A DNA stretch of 64,000 nt, taken from assembly GCA_030345135.1 (NCBI GenBank), contig CP128386.1:6867001-6931000 (forward strand). The letters run 5' to 3'. The position numbers and the translations under genes were made by a program. The stretch is from Chitinophagaceae bacterium DXS (GTDB taxonomy: Bacteria; Bacteroidota; Bacteroidia; Chitinophagales; Chitinophagaceae). The notes under the pieces were generated by a model, which saw nothing but the letters and a program-made list of their open reading frames with translations, did not search any database and was not told the origin of the DNA. This document shows positions 50,055 through 58,940 of this stretch, in pieces (within the stretch, counting starts at the first letter, position 1; each line of letters begins with the position of its first letter).

Positions 50055-52331
50055 ATGGTCAGATTTTTACAGAAAAACATCACGGTCGCGTGCTTGCTGA
50101 TAGCATCTGCTGCAAATGCGCAAAAGAATTTAGTAGATTATCTAAACACCTTTCAGGGAACTAATTCCGAATGGGATCTGTCTTATGGCAACACTTATCC
50201 CACAGTCGCCCTGCCTTTTCCGGTGCACTCATGGTCGCCACAAACCGGTAAGAATGGTGATGGATGGAAATATACCTGGAAAGCAACTACTATCAGGGGC
50301 TTTCAGGAAGTACATCAGTGTAGCCCATGGATGGGCGATTACGGCGTATTTACATTGATGCCTGTGGCTGGCAATCTTGTTGTGAAGGATAATGAAAGAG
50401 CTGTCTCCTTCAAACATGAGAATGAAATAGCGAAGCCATCTTATTATAAAGTGAAGCTGGACAATGGTGTTACTGCTGAAATAGCGCCGACTGAGCGCGG
50501 CGGCCACATGCGTTTTTCATTTCCTTCATCAAAAGAATCGTTTGTCGTACTTGACGGATATACCAAATTCAGCGAGGTAAAAATTATTCCGGAGGAAAGA
50601 AAACTGGTTGGGTATGTTACCAACGGCACATTCATTCCGAAGGAGTTTAAAAACTATTTTGTAATTGTTTTTGATCAACCATTTACTGATTACGGTACAT
50701 GGAAAAATGAAAGCGGTAAGATCAACAATAAAAACCAGTTTGATTCCGGCATGCAAACCGGCGCTTATGTGCAGTTTAAGAAAGGCGTGAAAGTGCAGGC
50801 GAAAATTGCCTCTTCCTATATTAGTCCGGACCAAGCGGAGCTTACGCTGCAGCAGGAATTGGGGAAGTTCCAGAAACTCGAACAAACCAAAGTTGCGGCC
50901 GATAATATCTGGAACACATTGCTTGGCCGGGTAAAAGTAGAAGGCGGAACAGAAGATGAAAAAGCAACGTTCTATTCCTGCTTGTTCAGGGCCAGCTTGT
51001 TCAGCCATAAATTTTATGAGATAAAAGCAGATGGTAGTCCTTATTACTTCAGTCCTTACGACGCTAAGGTTCATGATGGTTATATGTATACCGATAACGG
51101 CTTCTGGGACACTTTCCGCGCGCAGTTTCCCCTGAGCAATATTCTGCATCCGACAATGGAGGGCCGTTATATGAAGTCTTTGCTGGATGCGCAGGAACAG
51201 TATGGCTTCTATCCTACCTGGTCAAACCCCGGAATGTCGGGTGTAATGGTGGGCAATCATGCCATTTCCCTTCTTACAGATGCGTGGGTGAAAGGCATCC
51301 GCACATTCGATCCCAAAAAAGCACTGGAAGCATATTTACATGAAGCAACCAACAAAGGGTTCTGGGGCGGATCAAGCGGAAGGGAAGGACACGAATATTG
51401 GTTCTCGCTGGGCTACATTCCTTATCCCACTATTTCCGAAAGCGGAGCGAAAACATTGGAATATGCGTATGATGATTTCTGCGCCTACAACCTTGCAAAG
51501 CTTACAGGCAACACATTTTACGAGAAGATTTTTGCAAGGCAAATGTTTAACTACAAAAACCTTTTTGATTCAACCGTTGGGTTTATGAGAGGAAGGCAAA
51601 AGAATGGAGAGTGGGTTCCCAATTTTGACCCGGTTGAATGGGGTGGGCCTTTTACAGAAGGCAATTCCTGGCACTGGACATGGTCTGTATTTCATGACAT
51701 CAACGGTCTGATTGGAATGATGGGTGGCGAACAGAAATTCAACGCAAAACTCGACAGCCTTTTTACTGCACCTAATACAGTTAAATATGGCAGCTATGGC
51801 CATGAGATTCATGAAATGAAAGAAATGGTGCTGCAAAATATTGGCCAGTATGCACATGGCAACGAGCCGGTACAACATGCGGCTTATCTGTATAATTACA
51901 GCCGCCAGCCATGGAAAGCGCAGAAACAATTGCGCGGGATAATGGCTAAGATCTACAATGCTTCACCAAGTGGTTTTCCGGGCGATGAAGACCAGGGTGA
52001 AACTTCTTCCTGGTATGTGTTGAGTGCATTGGGATTGTATGGTGTTTGTCCCGGTACGGATCAGTACGTTCTCGGAAGCCCTGTTTTTAACAAGATCACC
52101 ATCACACTCGAGAATGGAAAGCAGTTTGTAATTGAAGCGAATAACAACAGCAGCAAGAATGTTTACATAAAGTCTGCAAAGTTGAATAACGTGGATTACA
52201 ACCATAACTGGATTACTTATAACGACATTATCAACGGAGGAACACTTCATTTGGAAATGAGCGATGAGCCAAATACCTCAAGAGGAATTAATGATGAGGA
52301 CAGACCTTTCTCTGTTTCATTGAAAAAATAG
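50055..52331 (+). CDS. Alpha-mannosidase, GH92
   Basis: 758 residues with a signal peptide ending near 'ANAQ' (residue 23). GH92 enzymes are Ca2+-dependent inverting exo-alpha-mannosidases acting on N-glycans and mannans. Signatures: 'FQGTNSEWDLSYGNTYPTVALPFPVHSWSP'-type opening with Gly-Asn-Thr-Tyr-Pro, 'GFQEVHQCSPWMGDYG' (replacing the common 'FSHTHLSG'), 'DNGFWDTFRAQFPL', 'GNEPVQHAAYLYNYSRQPW', and 'GDEDQGETSSWYVLSALGLY' (~643-662) where most GH92s have GNDD.G.MSAW. The acidic residues needed for Ca2+ and catalysis are present as Asp/Glu. It lies 47 nt downstream of the ECF sigma gene and may be co-transcribed with it. Confidence 0.92.
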   Translation: MVRFLQKNITVACLLIASAANAQKNLVDYLNTFQGTNSEWDLSYGNTYPTVALPFPVHSWSPQTGKNGDGWKYTWKATTIRGFQEVHQCSPWMGDYGVFTLMPVAGNLVVKDNERAVSFKHENEIAKPSYYKVKLDNGVTAEIAPTERGGHMRFSFPSSKESFVVLDGYTKFSEVKIIPEERKLVGYVTNGTFIPKEFKNYFVIVFDQPFTDYGTWKNESGKINNKNQFDSGMQTGAYVQFKKGVKVQAKIASSYISPDQAELTLQQELGKFQKLEQTKVAADNIWNTLLGRVKVEGGTEDEKATFYSCLFRASLFSHKFYEIKADGSPYYFSPYDAKVHDGYMYTDNGFWDTFRAQFPLSNILHPTMEGRYMKSLLDAQEQYGFYPTWSNPGMSGVMVGNHAISLLTDAWVKGIRTFDPKKALEAYLHEATNKGFWGGSSGREGHEYWFSLGYIPYPTISESGAKTLEYAYDDFCAYNLAKLTGNTFYEKIFARQMFNYKNLFDSTVGFMRGRQKNGEWVPNFDPVEWGGPFTEGNSWHWTWSVFHDINGLIGMMGGEQKFNAKLDSLFTAPNTVKYGSYGHEIHEMKEMVLQNIGQYAHGNEPVQHAAYLYNYSRQPWKAQKQLRGIMAKIYNASPSGFPGDEDQGETSSWYVLSALGLYGVCPGTDQYVLGSPVFNKITITLENGKQFVIEANNNSSKNVYIKSAKLNNVDYNHNWITYNDIINGGTLHLEMSDEPNTSRGINDEDRPFSVSLKK

Positions 52332-52682
52332 ACAAACAGATGGAGGTTATGCATTTTATAAGTGACGATATGCTATGATCCTATAAAAAAGTGTTTCCTG
52401 CGTTTTTATTGCTTGCGTGTAACAACTGCCAAACAGGAAAACTTTCTTAAACAGACCATAACTACTGACTAACTCAAATGAAATTTTTTGCTGACAGCAT
52501 TCTGTCGCCGGATTTTTTACATAAAGTATAGTCCGTTATCATCAAACAATGATGGCGGATTTAGAAAAGGAGCACCTGCCAGTTGATAGTGCCGTAAAAG
52601 GCACTATTCAATTTTAGTAAAAAATGCGCGCGACCGTAGAGGTCTCAAAAAAATGAGTGACGATACTTTTAATAACGATCAT
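52332..52682. other. 351-nt leader region before SusD3, with hairpin
   Basis: No ORF. Includes an 8-bp hairpin ATAGTGCC (52586-52593) / GGCACTAT (52600-52607) followed by 'TCAATTTTAG', possibly an attenuator or the terminator of GH92 transcription, 76 nt before the SusD start. A low-quality in-frame ATG at 52653 precedes the chosen start. Confidence 0.5.
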
Positions 52683-54389
52683 ATGAAAATAGTATTCTTT
52701 GGTGCCTTTTTAGCTTGTATATGTATTGTTACTTCCTGCACAAAAGAAGGCTTTCTTGATAAAACCACTACCACGGATCTGAGCGAAACATCAGTGTTTT
52801 CTGATAGTGCCCGCTCGATGGATTTTCTTACGAATATCTACACCAATGTGGATTTCAGTTTTAGCCTTACCAGGTTTAACGGGGCCGCCGGCCTGGATGC
52901 CTCCAGTGATGAGGCGGAAGGTCCATTGTCCACCACAGTTACAACCTACAATCAGTTTGCATCTGCTTCTGTAAGTGCATTTAACATTGCAACTGATGCA
53001 TGGAACACGCCTTACACGCAAATAAGGGCTGTGAATCAATTCCTGGCACATTTGCCATCAGTGCCTTTTAACGATATGCTTAAAAGAAGAACAAGAGGAG
53101 AAGCCCTCTTTTTACGTGCCTGGTACTATGCAACTATGCTGAAACACTATGGCGGTGTTCCGTTGATTGGAGATACTGTTTATAAAGAAAGCGACAAAAT
53201 AAATACCGTTAGAAGTACTTACGAACAATGCGTGAACTACATCGTTCAGCAATGTGACGACGCCGCTTCCATATTGCCGGCCAGCTATGCTGGACTTGAT
53301 TATGGAAGAGTGACCAGGGGTGCTGCACTGGCTTTGAAAGCACGCGTATTGTTGTATGCAGCGAGTCCGTTGTTTAATGGCGGTTCAGATGCTGACGGTG
53401 ATCTGAAGCCGCTGGTAAGTTATCCTGCTTATGATGCCAACCGCTGGTCGCTTGCAGCCGAAGCCGCAAAAGCAGTAATAAACCTCGGCGCTTATAATTT
53501 GTATGTAGATAACAATACAAAATCAGGATACGGGTTTTATCAACTGTTTCAAAAGCGTGTGAACAGCGAATACATCTTCGCAAAAATGACACCCGATAAT
53601 AAAGACCTGGAAAACTTATGGCGCCCACCATCAAGCGGCGGTAGCACAACAAGCGGATCATTCCCTTATCAGAATCTTGTGGATGCATTCGGAATGAAAA
53701 ATGGAATGGCGATTACAGATGCAGGTTCAGGCTATGATCCTGCCAATCCTTACTCAAACAGGGATCCCCGTCTGGACTTTACCGTTACACACAATCTCTC
53801 CCAGATCTATGTGGCTTATGATCAGCTAAGGCCAGTGTACACATACGATGGTGAGCCTAATGGTAACGGGTTTGGTGCAGGTACGCCAACCGGGTATTAC
53901 GGTAATAAAATGTGTAACGATAATGTTGTGCCTAATTACTTCTTCAACGTTAGTTCCCGTTGTTACCCGATGATCAGGTATGCAGACATACTATTGATGT
54001 ATGCAGAAGCAACCAATGAGTTTGAAGGTCCTAACCAGGAAGTATATAACGCTGTGGAGCAGGTAAGACAACGCGCAGGCCTGGATCCTTACCAACTGAA
54101 AACCGGGCTAACCAAAGATGAAATGCGCAAAGTCATTCAGCATGAAAGGAGGGTAGAGCTGGCATTTGAAGAGCAACGTTTCTGGGATGTAAGAAGATGG
54201 AAGATCGCTGATCAGACTGACAGCCAAACCATGACCGGGATGCGTGTAAAAAAAGATGATAACGGTAACTACACTTATGTAATCGAAAACGTTCGTAAAC
54301 GCAGCTTCAGAAGCGCTATGTACCTGTGGCCAATACCACAAAGCGAAACAGCAAAATCAACTGACCTGCGGCAGAACCCCGGATATTAA
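52683..54389 (+). CDS. SusD/RagB-family lipoprotein without an upstream SusC (SusD3)
   Basis: 568 residues from the ATG at 52683, which starts a lipoprotein signal peptide with lipobox VTSC (Cys19); the upstream ATG at 52653 would bury it. SusD signatures: 'TKEGFLDKTTTTDLSETSVF', 'RGEALFLRAWYYATMLKHYG', 'YGRVTRGAALALKARVLLYA', 'MIRYADILLMYAEATNEFEG', 'HERRVELAFEEQRFWDVRRW', and the ending 'LWPIPQSETAKSTDLRQNPGY'. Normally SusC comes first; here a 351-nt non-coding leader precedes it and two lipoprotein genes follow. It is similar to SusD4 downstream, so the two are probably paralogous. It may pair with the SusC at 60650-63730. Confidence 0.93.
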   Translation: MKIVFFGAFLACICIVTSCTKEGFLDKTTTTDLSETSVFSDSARSMDFLTNIYTNVDFSFSLTRFNGAAGLDASSDEAEGPLSTTVTTYNQFASASVSAFNIATDAWNTPYTQIRAVNQFLAHLPSVPFNDMLKRRTRGEALFLRAWYYATMLKHYGGVPLIGDTVYKESDKINTVRSTYEQCVNYIVQQCDDAASILPASYAGLDYGRVTRGAALALKARVLLYAASPLFNGGSDADGDLKPLVSYPAYDANRWSLAAEAAKAVINLGAYNLYVDNNTKSGYGFYQLFQKRVNSEYIFAKMTPDNKDLENLWRPPSSGGSTTSGSFPYQNLVDAFGMKNGMAITDAGSGYDPANPYSNRDPRLDFTVTHNLSQIYVAYDQLRPVYTYDGEPNGNGFGAGTPTGYYGNKMCNDNVVPNYFFNVSSRCYPMIRYADILLMYAEATNEFEGPNQEVYNAVEQVRQRAGLDPYQLKTGLTKDEMRKVIQHERRVELAFEEQRFWDVRRWKIADQTDSQTMTGMRVKKDDNGNYTYVIENVRKRSFRSAMYLWPIPQSETAKSTDLRQNPGY

Positions 54390-54412
54390 TATAACCACAT
54401 AACTATAATTAT

Positions 54413-54847
54413 ATGCTTGCGCGAAAATTGCTTCTACTTGTTATTGTTATTGCAACAATGGCATCCTGCGTAACCAAAAAAGATCTTTTGGCCGAGCCGG
54501 TGAAAGATCTGAATGCCCAGTGGCGCATTCAAACTGTAACCCGCAATTCAACAGATATTACACAGTTCATTGACTCAGCGGGCTTCAGACTCACATTACA
54601 AGCAGATAACACTTACACTTTAACCGGCAACAACATTCCCTTTCTGGTAAACAGTGCCGCCGGTAAATGGGCTTCTGATGATCCGCAGTATCCGTATAAC
54701 ATCATGTTTACGCCAACTGACAGTTCCAAAGCTTTTAGCGGAAGTATTGCTACCCCTGCTTCACGCGGACTTCGGACACTTAGCATAACATTCAGCCCCG
54801 GCTGTCATTCCAACACATATGTATACACATTTGAAAAAGTTTATTAA
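54413..54847 (+). CDS. DUF5004-like small lipoprotein
   Basis: 144 residues. Lipobox MASC (Cys19), then a lipocalin-like beta-barrel pattern: 'LNAQWRIQTVTRNSTDIT', 'FRLTLQADNTYTLTGN', 'GKWASDDPQYPYNIMF', 'SITFSPGCHSNTYVYTFEKV'. This matches the DUF5004 class often placed after SusD in Bacteroidota loci together with a DUF4961 lipoprotein. It lies 23 nt after SusD3 and 4 nt before the next gene, so it is in one operon. Likely a surface or periplasmic accessory protein for glycan binding; function unproven. Confidence 0.72.
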   Translation: MLARKLLLLVIVIATMASCVTKKDLLAEPVKDLNAQWRIQTVTRNSTDITQFIDSAGFRLTLQADNTYTLTGNNIPFLVNSAAGKWASDDPQYPYNIMFTPTDSSKAFSGSIATPASRGLRTLSITFSPGCHSNTYVYTFEKVY

Positions 54848-54851
54848 TCGT

Positions 54852-55850
54852 ATGCAGCCAGTCAAAACAAAGAATAAAAAGCCGTACAGAAGATATATCT
54901 ACCTGTTATTGTTTGTGGCATTCGCGGGATTGGTGATCACCGCCTGCGTGTCAACACTTACCATTGTCAGCCAGGATTCATCAGTAAAGCCAGGCGATTC
55001 TGCACACATGGTGATCGGTCTGCAATGGACGCAGATCAACTATGACCGTAATGACAGGCAGATTGTAGGTATATGCGTTCCCAAATCGTGGAATGCATCA
55101 AAAAATACAACCATGACTTATACAAGTGATGTGGGTAACGGCAAAATGGTGCTGATTCCTGAGGGCATTGTTGATCCTGCAAGCGGTCTTTCTTACGCAG
55201 CTGCAATGTCAAAGAAATTTGGTATAGGGCCCAACTACATCAATGATATGGAGTGGATCGTTTTCTGGAGTGATAACAAGCTGTTTGCTGCGAACCAGAC
55301 CACAGTAAATGGCAAGATCTACATCAGCATAAAAACAGGCACGGATTACCTCAGCTTTAAACCGGGCTATGCAATGTGTGAAGATGAGGATGGACTGTCT
55401 GATGCCAACTCAGGCTACTATCAAAGCCAGTTTGGAACCTGTATGGAAGTAATTGGTACAGGTGACGAAGATGTGCAGGACTTCTGTAATCCGCAAATTG
55501 GTCTTGGCGAACCTTCCAACTCCACAGAGAATGATATCATCACCGTAAAATACAACGGCAGCCTGGATACATCGCCGCTGAAAGACAAGCAGGATATTTA
55601 TTTCTGCGCCAAGGCATTCACCAATACGGGGGACAGCCTTGTTATATGTCAGCCTTCCGCTGAAACAAAGCTTACCAATTACGGCTTGCAGCAGTGGCGG
55701 ATTGATTTCTGGCCGAAGAAATTTTTCAACCTGAAGCCGGGGGTAACGCTTAAACAGATCCAATACTATTTCACTGATGAAAGCGGCACGCTCAAAACCG
55801 GATACGGTAATACAGCCGACCCATTCAAATACACTTTTAAATGCAAATAA
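54852..55850 (+). CDS. DUF4961-like lipoprotein
   Basis: 332 residues from the ATG at 54852, 4 nt after the preceding stop; an earlier in-frame ATG at 54819 would overlap the DUF5004 gene. A basic N-terminus ('KTKNKKPYRRYIYLLLFVAF') leads to lipobox ITAC. The mature protein is beta-rich: an N-terminal part with 'SSVKPGDSAHMVIGLQW' and a C-terminal part of DUF4961 type with 'GLQQWRIDFWPKKFFNLKPG', 'IQYYFTDESGTLKTG'. Several Cys residues in the middle ('GYAMCEDEDGL', 'FGTCMEVIGTGDEDVQDFC') could form disulfides. Such proteins accompany SusCD and probably bind glycan at the surface; this is inference. Confidence 0.75.
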   Translation: MQPVKTKNKKPYRRYIYLLLFVAFAGLVITACVSTLTIVSQDSSVKPGDSAHMVIGLQWTQINYDRNDRQIVGICVPKSWNASKNTTMTYTSDVGNGKMVLIPEGIVDPASGLSYAAAMSKKFGIGPNYINDMEWIVFWSDNKLFAANQTTVNGKIYISIKTGTDYLSFKPGYAMCEDEDGLSDANSGYYQSQFGTCMEVIGTGDEDVQDFCNPQIGLGEPSNSTENDIITVKYNGSLDTSPLKDKQDIYFCAKAFTNTGDSLVICQPSAETKLTNYGLQQWRIDFWPKKFFNLKPGVTLKQIQYYFTDESGTLKTGYGNTADPFKYTFKCK

Positions 55851-55904
55851 ATAATAACGGTACCCGGTTTGTGTACAGCCGTTATCGCTAAAACATATTG
55901 TTGT

Positions 55905-58900
55905 ATGAAAAAATTACTGGTCTTATTGTTCTTCACAACCTGCTTTTGTTTGCAGACAAAGGCTCAGCAATTCACTGCTTCCGGCAGTGTTGTTGATGAG
56001 TATGGCAGGCCGCTGCAGGGTGTTACCATAAAATCCAAAAGAACTGCTGCTACCGTAGTTTCGGGAGACGGTGGCTTATACAGCATCCAGGCACAGCCGG
56101 GAGATGTATTACAATTCAATTATCCAAACTATAATGCCTTTACTGCAACAGTTCACGATTCATCTTTCGTGATTGCAGTGAAACTGACGCACAACGTTTT
56201 TGAATCGCCCGATTCTGTAAATGTTTTGTATGAAGTAAAAAGGACTGACAAGATCCTGGGATCTGTTGCAAGTATTTACACCAATCAGTTAACAACCACG
56301 CCATCATCATTATATGCGTACGCATTAACAGGAAGATTGCCCGGATTATACACGCAACAGACAAGAGGCTGGCAGTCCAGCAACTCCGGCGCACTGGTGC
56401 AGCAGGATGTTGACGGATTATACTATCCCAACAAAAAAGGATTGGGCGGTCCTAATGATAATACTGAAATAAACATGACGTTGCGCGGTCAGCAGCCTGT
56501 AACGATTGTTGACGGTGTACAAAGAGATATTTATACAATTGATCCTGAGAACATTGAATCAGTTTCTGTTTTGAAAGATGGATTGTCAACAATTTTACTT
56601 GGACAGAGAAGTTCAAGAGGTGTTGTACTGGTAACGACAAAGAAACCGGTTTCAGGAAAACCGCATGTTTCATTAACTGCACAAACAGGCGTTCAAACGC
56701 CGCTGGGTTTGCCCGATCCGCTGGCCGCCTATCAATATGCATACCTGTATAACGAAGCACAGTCAAATGAGAACAAGCAACTTTCGTACACAGAAGCAGA
56801 TTTTAAAGCGTACAGGGATCACACTGATCCTTATGGTCATCCTGATGTTAACTGGTTCAATACAATTCTTAAGAAAAGTTCTACCATCAGCAGGTATAGT
56901 CTGAACGTCACCGGTGGCGGTGGCGCTGCACGATATGCTGTTGGCCTCAGCTATCTTGGCGATAATGCACTGTTTAATGGCAGCAATCCCGCTTACGAAA
57001 CCAATGCAACCATCAAGCGCTACACCATCAACTCAAATATTGATGTGGATGTTACAAAGGAGTTCAACGTAAAACTGCAGATGTTTGCAAGAGTGCAGGA
57101 GGATAATCAACCGGGTGCTACAACAGACGCTATCATCAGCCAGATGTACACTACACCAAATAATGCCTACCCGGTTTACAATCCGGATGGTTCATTTGGT
57201 GGTACACAGGCTTATCCTAAAAACCTGTATGCACAACTAACGCAGTCCGGCTATATGCAGGGCTATTCAAGAGATATCTTTTCCAACCTTGACCTGAATT
57301 ATAAGTTCGACAAATTTGTTCCTGGTCTTTGGGCGAAAGTGCAAAGCAATATTTCTGTATTCGGTTCTAACACAACAGACAGGTCAGCCGGTGTGCCTTC
57401 CTTTAAATTTTCCGTAAGCGGCAATGATACTACGTACAACAGGTATGGAGCATTTACTGACCAGGTGAATAATTTCAATCTTACTTACAGCGCCCAATTC
57501 TGGTATTTGCAGGGTGCATTGGGTTATACACGCTCCATTAAAAAGAACAACTTTACGGTAAAAGCTTTTTACGACAGGTATGAAAGCATTTTCAACTACG
57601 ATCTGCCTGAAACCAATCAGAACGTTGCCCTTGCCGGTTCCTATGATTACGACGGAAAATATTTTGCCGAAGCGGCGGTTAACTATAGCGGCAACGACCG
57701 TTATCCGCCGGGCAAACAATTTGGTTTGTTCTACGCAGCCGGATTAGGTTGGAACATTGCACGCGAGAATTTTATTAAAGACAATATCAGCTGGATCAAC
57801 AGGCTGAAATTACGCGCCACTTATGGCAAAACAGGAAATGATAATGTTGGTTATTTTACCTGGCGCGAATCGTACCAGTTAAATATTGTAAACCCAACTT
57901 ATCCGATTGGGATCAACAGGGCTTCACAGGCGGTTACACAACAAAATATCCTGGCTAACCCCAATGTTACCTGGGAAAAAGGCGACAAGTTCAATGTTGG
58001 ATTGGACGCGGCTTTCTTTAAAAACAGGTTCCTGTTCACAGCAGATTATTATAACGACAGGTATTCTGATCTGTTGCAATATCGCGGAAAACAAACAGCG
58101 CTGATTGGTATCGGTTATCCGCTTGAGAACCTGGGCATCAATAATTATTCAGGTGTGGAGTTGACTGCTACTTACCAGGATCACGTAAAAGATTTCAATT
58201 ACGCCATTTCCGGTAATGTATCCTTCCAGCAATCAAGGGTTGTCTACAGCAATGAAATAGAACAGAAATATCCATGGAACGTGCGTACAGGTCAGCCAGT
58301 GGGAATGACATTCGGATATATTTCGCAGGGATTGATCCAAACGCAGAAAGAAGCAGAATCAAGCCCACACCCCGCAGGCTATACTATGCAGCCCGGTGAT
58401 ATAAAATATGCCGACCTGAATGGTGATGGTTTGATCAACCAGTATGATCAGGCCGCCATCGGAGAGAAAAAACCATTGATCTTTTACGGTGTAACCGGCA
58501 ATATCAGTTACAAAGGTTTTGATATAAGCGTATTGCTGCAAGGCGTGGGAAATCGCAGGTATATATTAAATGATTATTCGTTCGGCTCAGGCACACAGCA
58601 AGGCTATAGCTACATTGTTGGCAGATGGACGCCTGAAACAGGAACCGCTTCCACATTCCCAAGACTTACGCCGGGTATTAATACCAACAATGATGTAACC
58701 AGCACCTGGTGGCAACGTTCGGGTAATTACTTCAGGTTAAAGAATGCTGAGATTGGCTACTCATTGCCTTACCGCGTGGTTAACAGGCTTAAGTTGAATG
58801 CAGTGCGATTCTTTGCTAACGGACTCAACTTGTTGACGCACGCAGATTTTTCGCGTGTTGATCCTGAAGTATACGGACAGGTTTATCCCAATCAGCGTAT

Positions 58901-58931
58901 CATAAATTTTGGTGTTAACGTCAAGTTTTAA
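55905..58931 (+). CDS. SusC/RagA-family receptor with divergent plug entry (SusC3)
   Basis: 1008 residues from the ATG at 55905, which directly begins the signal peptide ('KKLLVLLFFTTCFCLQTKAQ'); the upstream start at 55869 is not useful. CarboxypepD_reg-like domain ~23-95 ('SGSVVDEYGRPLQGVTIKS'). The usual 'VVVGYGTQ' linker is absent; 'NVLYEVKRTDKILGSVASIY' takes its place. Plug motifs 'PVTIVDGVQRDIYTIDPENI' and 'SVLKDGLSTILLGQRSSRGV' are present, then the barrel with 'NYSGNDRYPPGKQFGLFYAA', 'LKLRATYGKTGNDNVGY', 'YADLNGDGLINQYDQ' and terminal 'IINFGVNVKF'. It forms an operon with SusD4 (9 nt gap). Confidence 0.93.
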   Translation: MKKLLVLLFFTTCFCLQTKAQQFTASGSVVDEYGRPLQGVTIKSKRTAATVVSGDGGLYSIQAQPGDVLQFNYPNYNAFTATVHDSSFVIAVKLTHNVFESPDSVNVLYEVKRTDKILGSVASIYTNQLTTTPSSLYAYALTGRLPGLYTQQTRGWQSSNSGALVQQDVDGLYYPNKKGLGGPNDNTEINMTLRGQQPVTIVDGVQRDIYTIDPENIESVSVLKDGLSTILLGQRSSRGVVLVTTKKPVSGKPHVSLTAQTGVQTPLGLPDPLAAYQYAYLYNEAQSNENKQLSYTEADFKAYRDHTDPYGHPDVNWFNTILKKSSTISRYSLNVTGGGGAARYAVGLSYLGDNALFNGSNPAYETNATIKRYTINSNIDVDVTKEFNVKLQMFARVQEDNQPGATTDAIISQMYTTPNNAYPVYNPDGSFGGTQAYPKNLYAQLTQSGYMQGYSRDIFSNLDLNYKFDKFVPGLWAKVQSNISVFGSNTTDRSAGVPSFKFSVSGNDTTYNRYGAFTDQVNNFNLTYSAQFWYLQGALGYTRSIKKNNFTVKAFYDRYESIFNYDLPETNQNVALAGSYDYDGKYFAEAAVNYSGNDRYPPGKQFGLFYAAGLGWNIARENFIKDNISWINRLKLRATYGKTGNDNVGYFTWRESYQLNIVNPTYPIGINRASQAVTQQNILANPNVTWEKGDKFNVGLDAAFFKNRFLFTADYYNDRYSDLLQYRGKQTALIGIGYPLENLGINNYSGVELTATYQDHVKDFNYAISGNVSFQQSRVVYSNEIEQKYPWNVRTGQPVGMTFGYISQGLIQTQKEAESSPHPAGYTMQPGDIKYADLNGDGLINQYDQAAIGEKKPLIFYGVTGNISYKGFDISVLLQGVGNRRYILNDYSFGSGTQQGYSYIVGRWTPETGTASTFPRLTPGINTNNDVTSTWWQRSGNYFRLKNAEIGYSLPYRVVNRLKLNAVRFFANGLNLLTHADFSRVDPEVYGQVYPNQRIINFGVNVKF

Positions 58932-58940
58932 GAGACAAAT

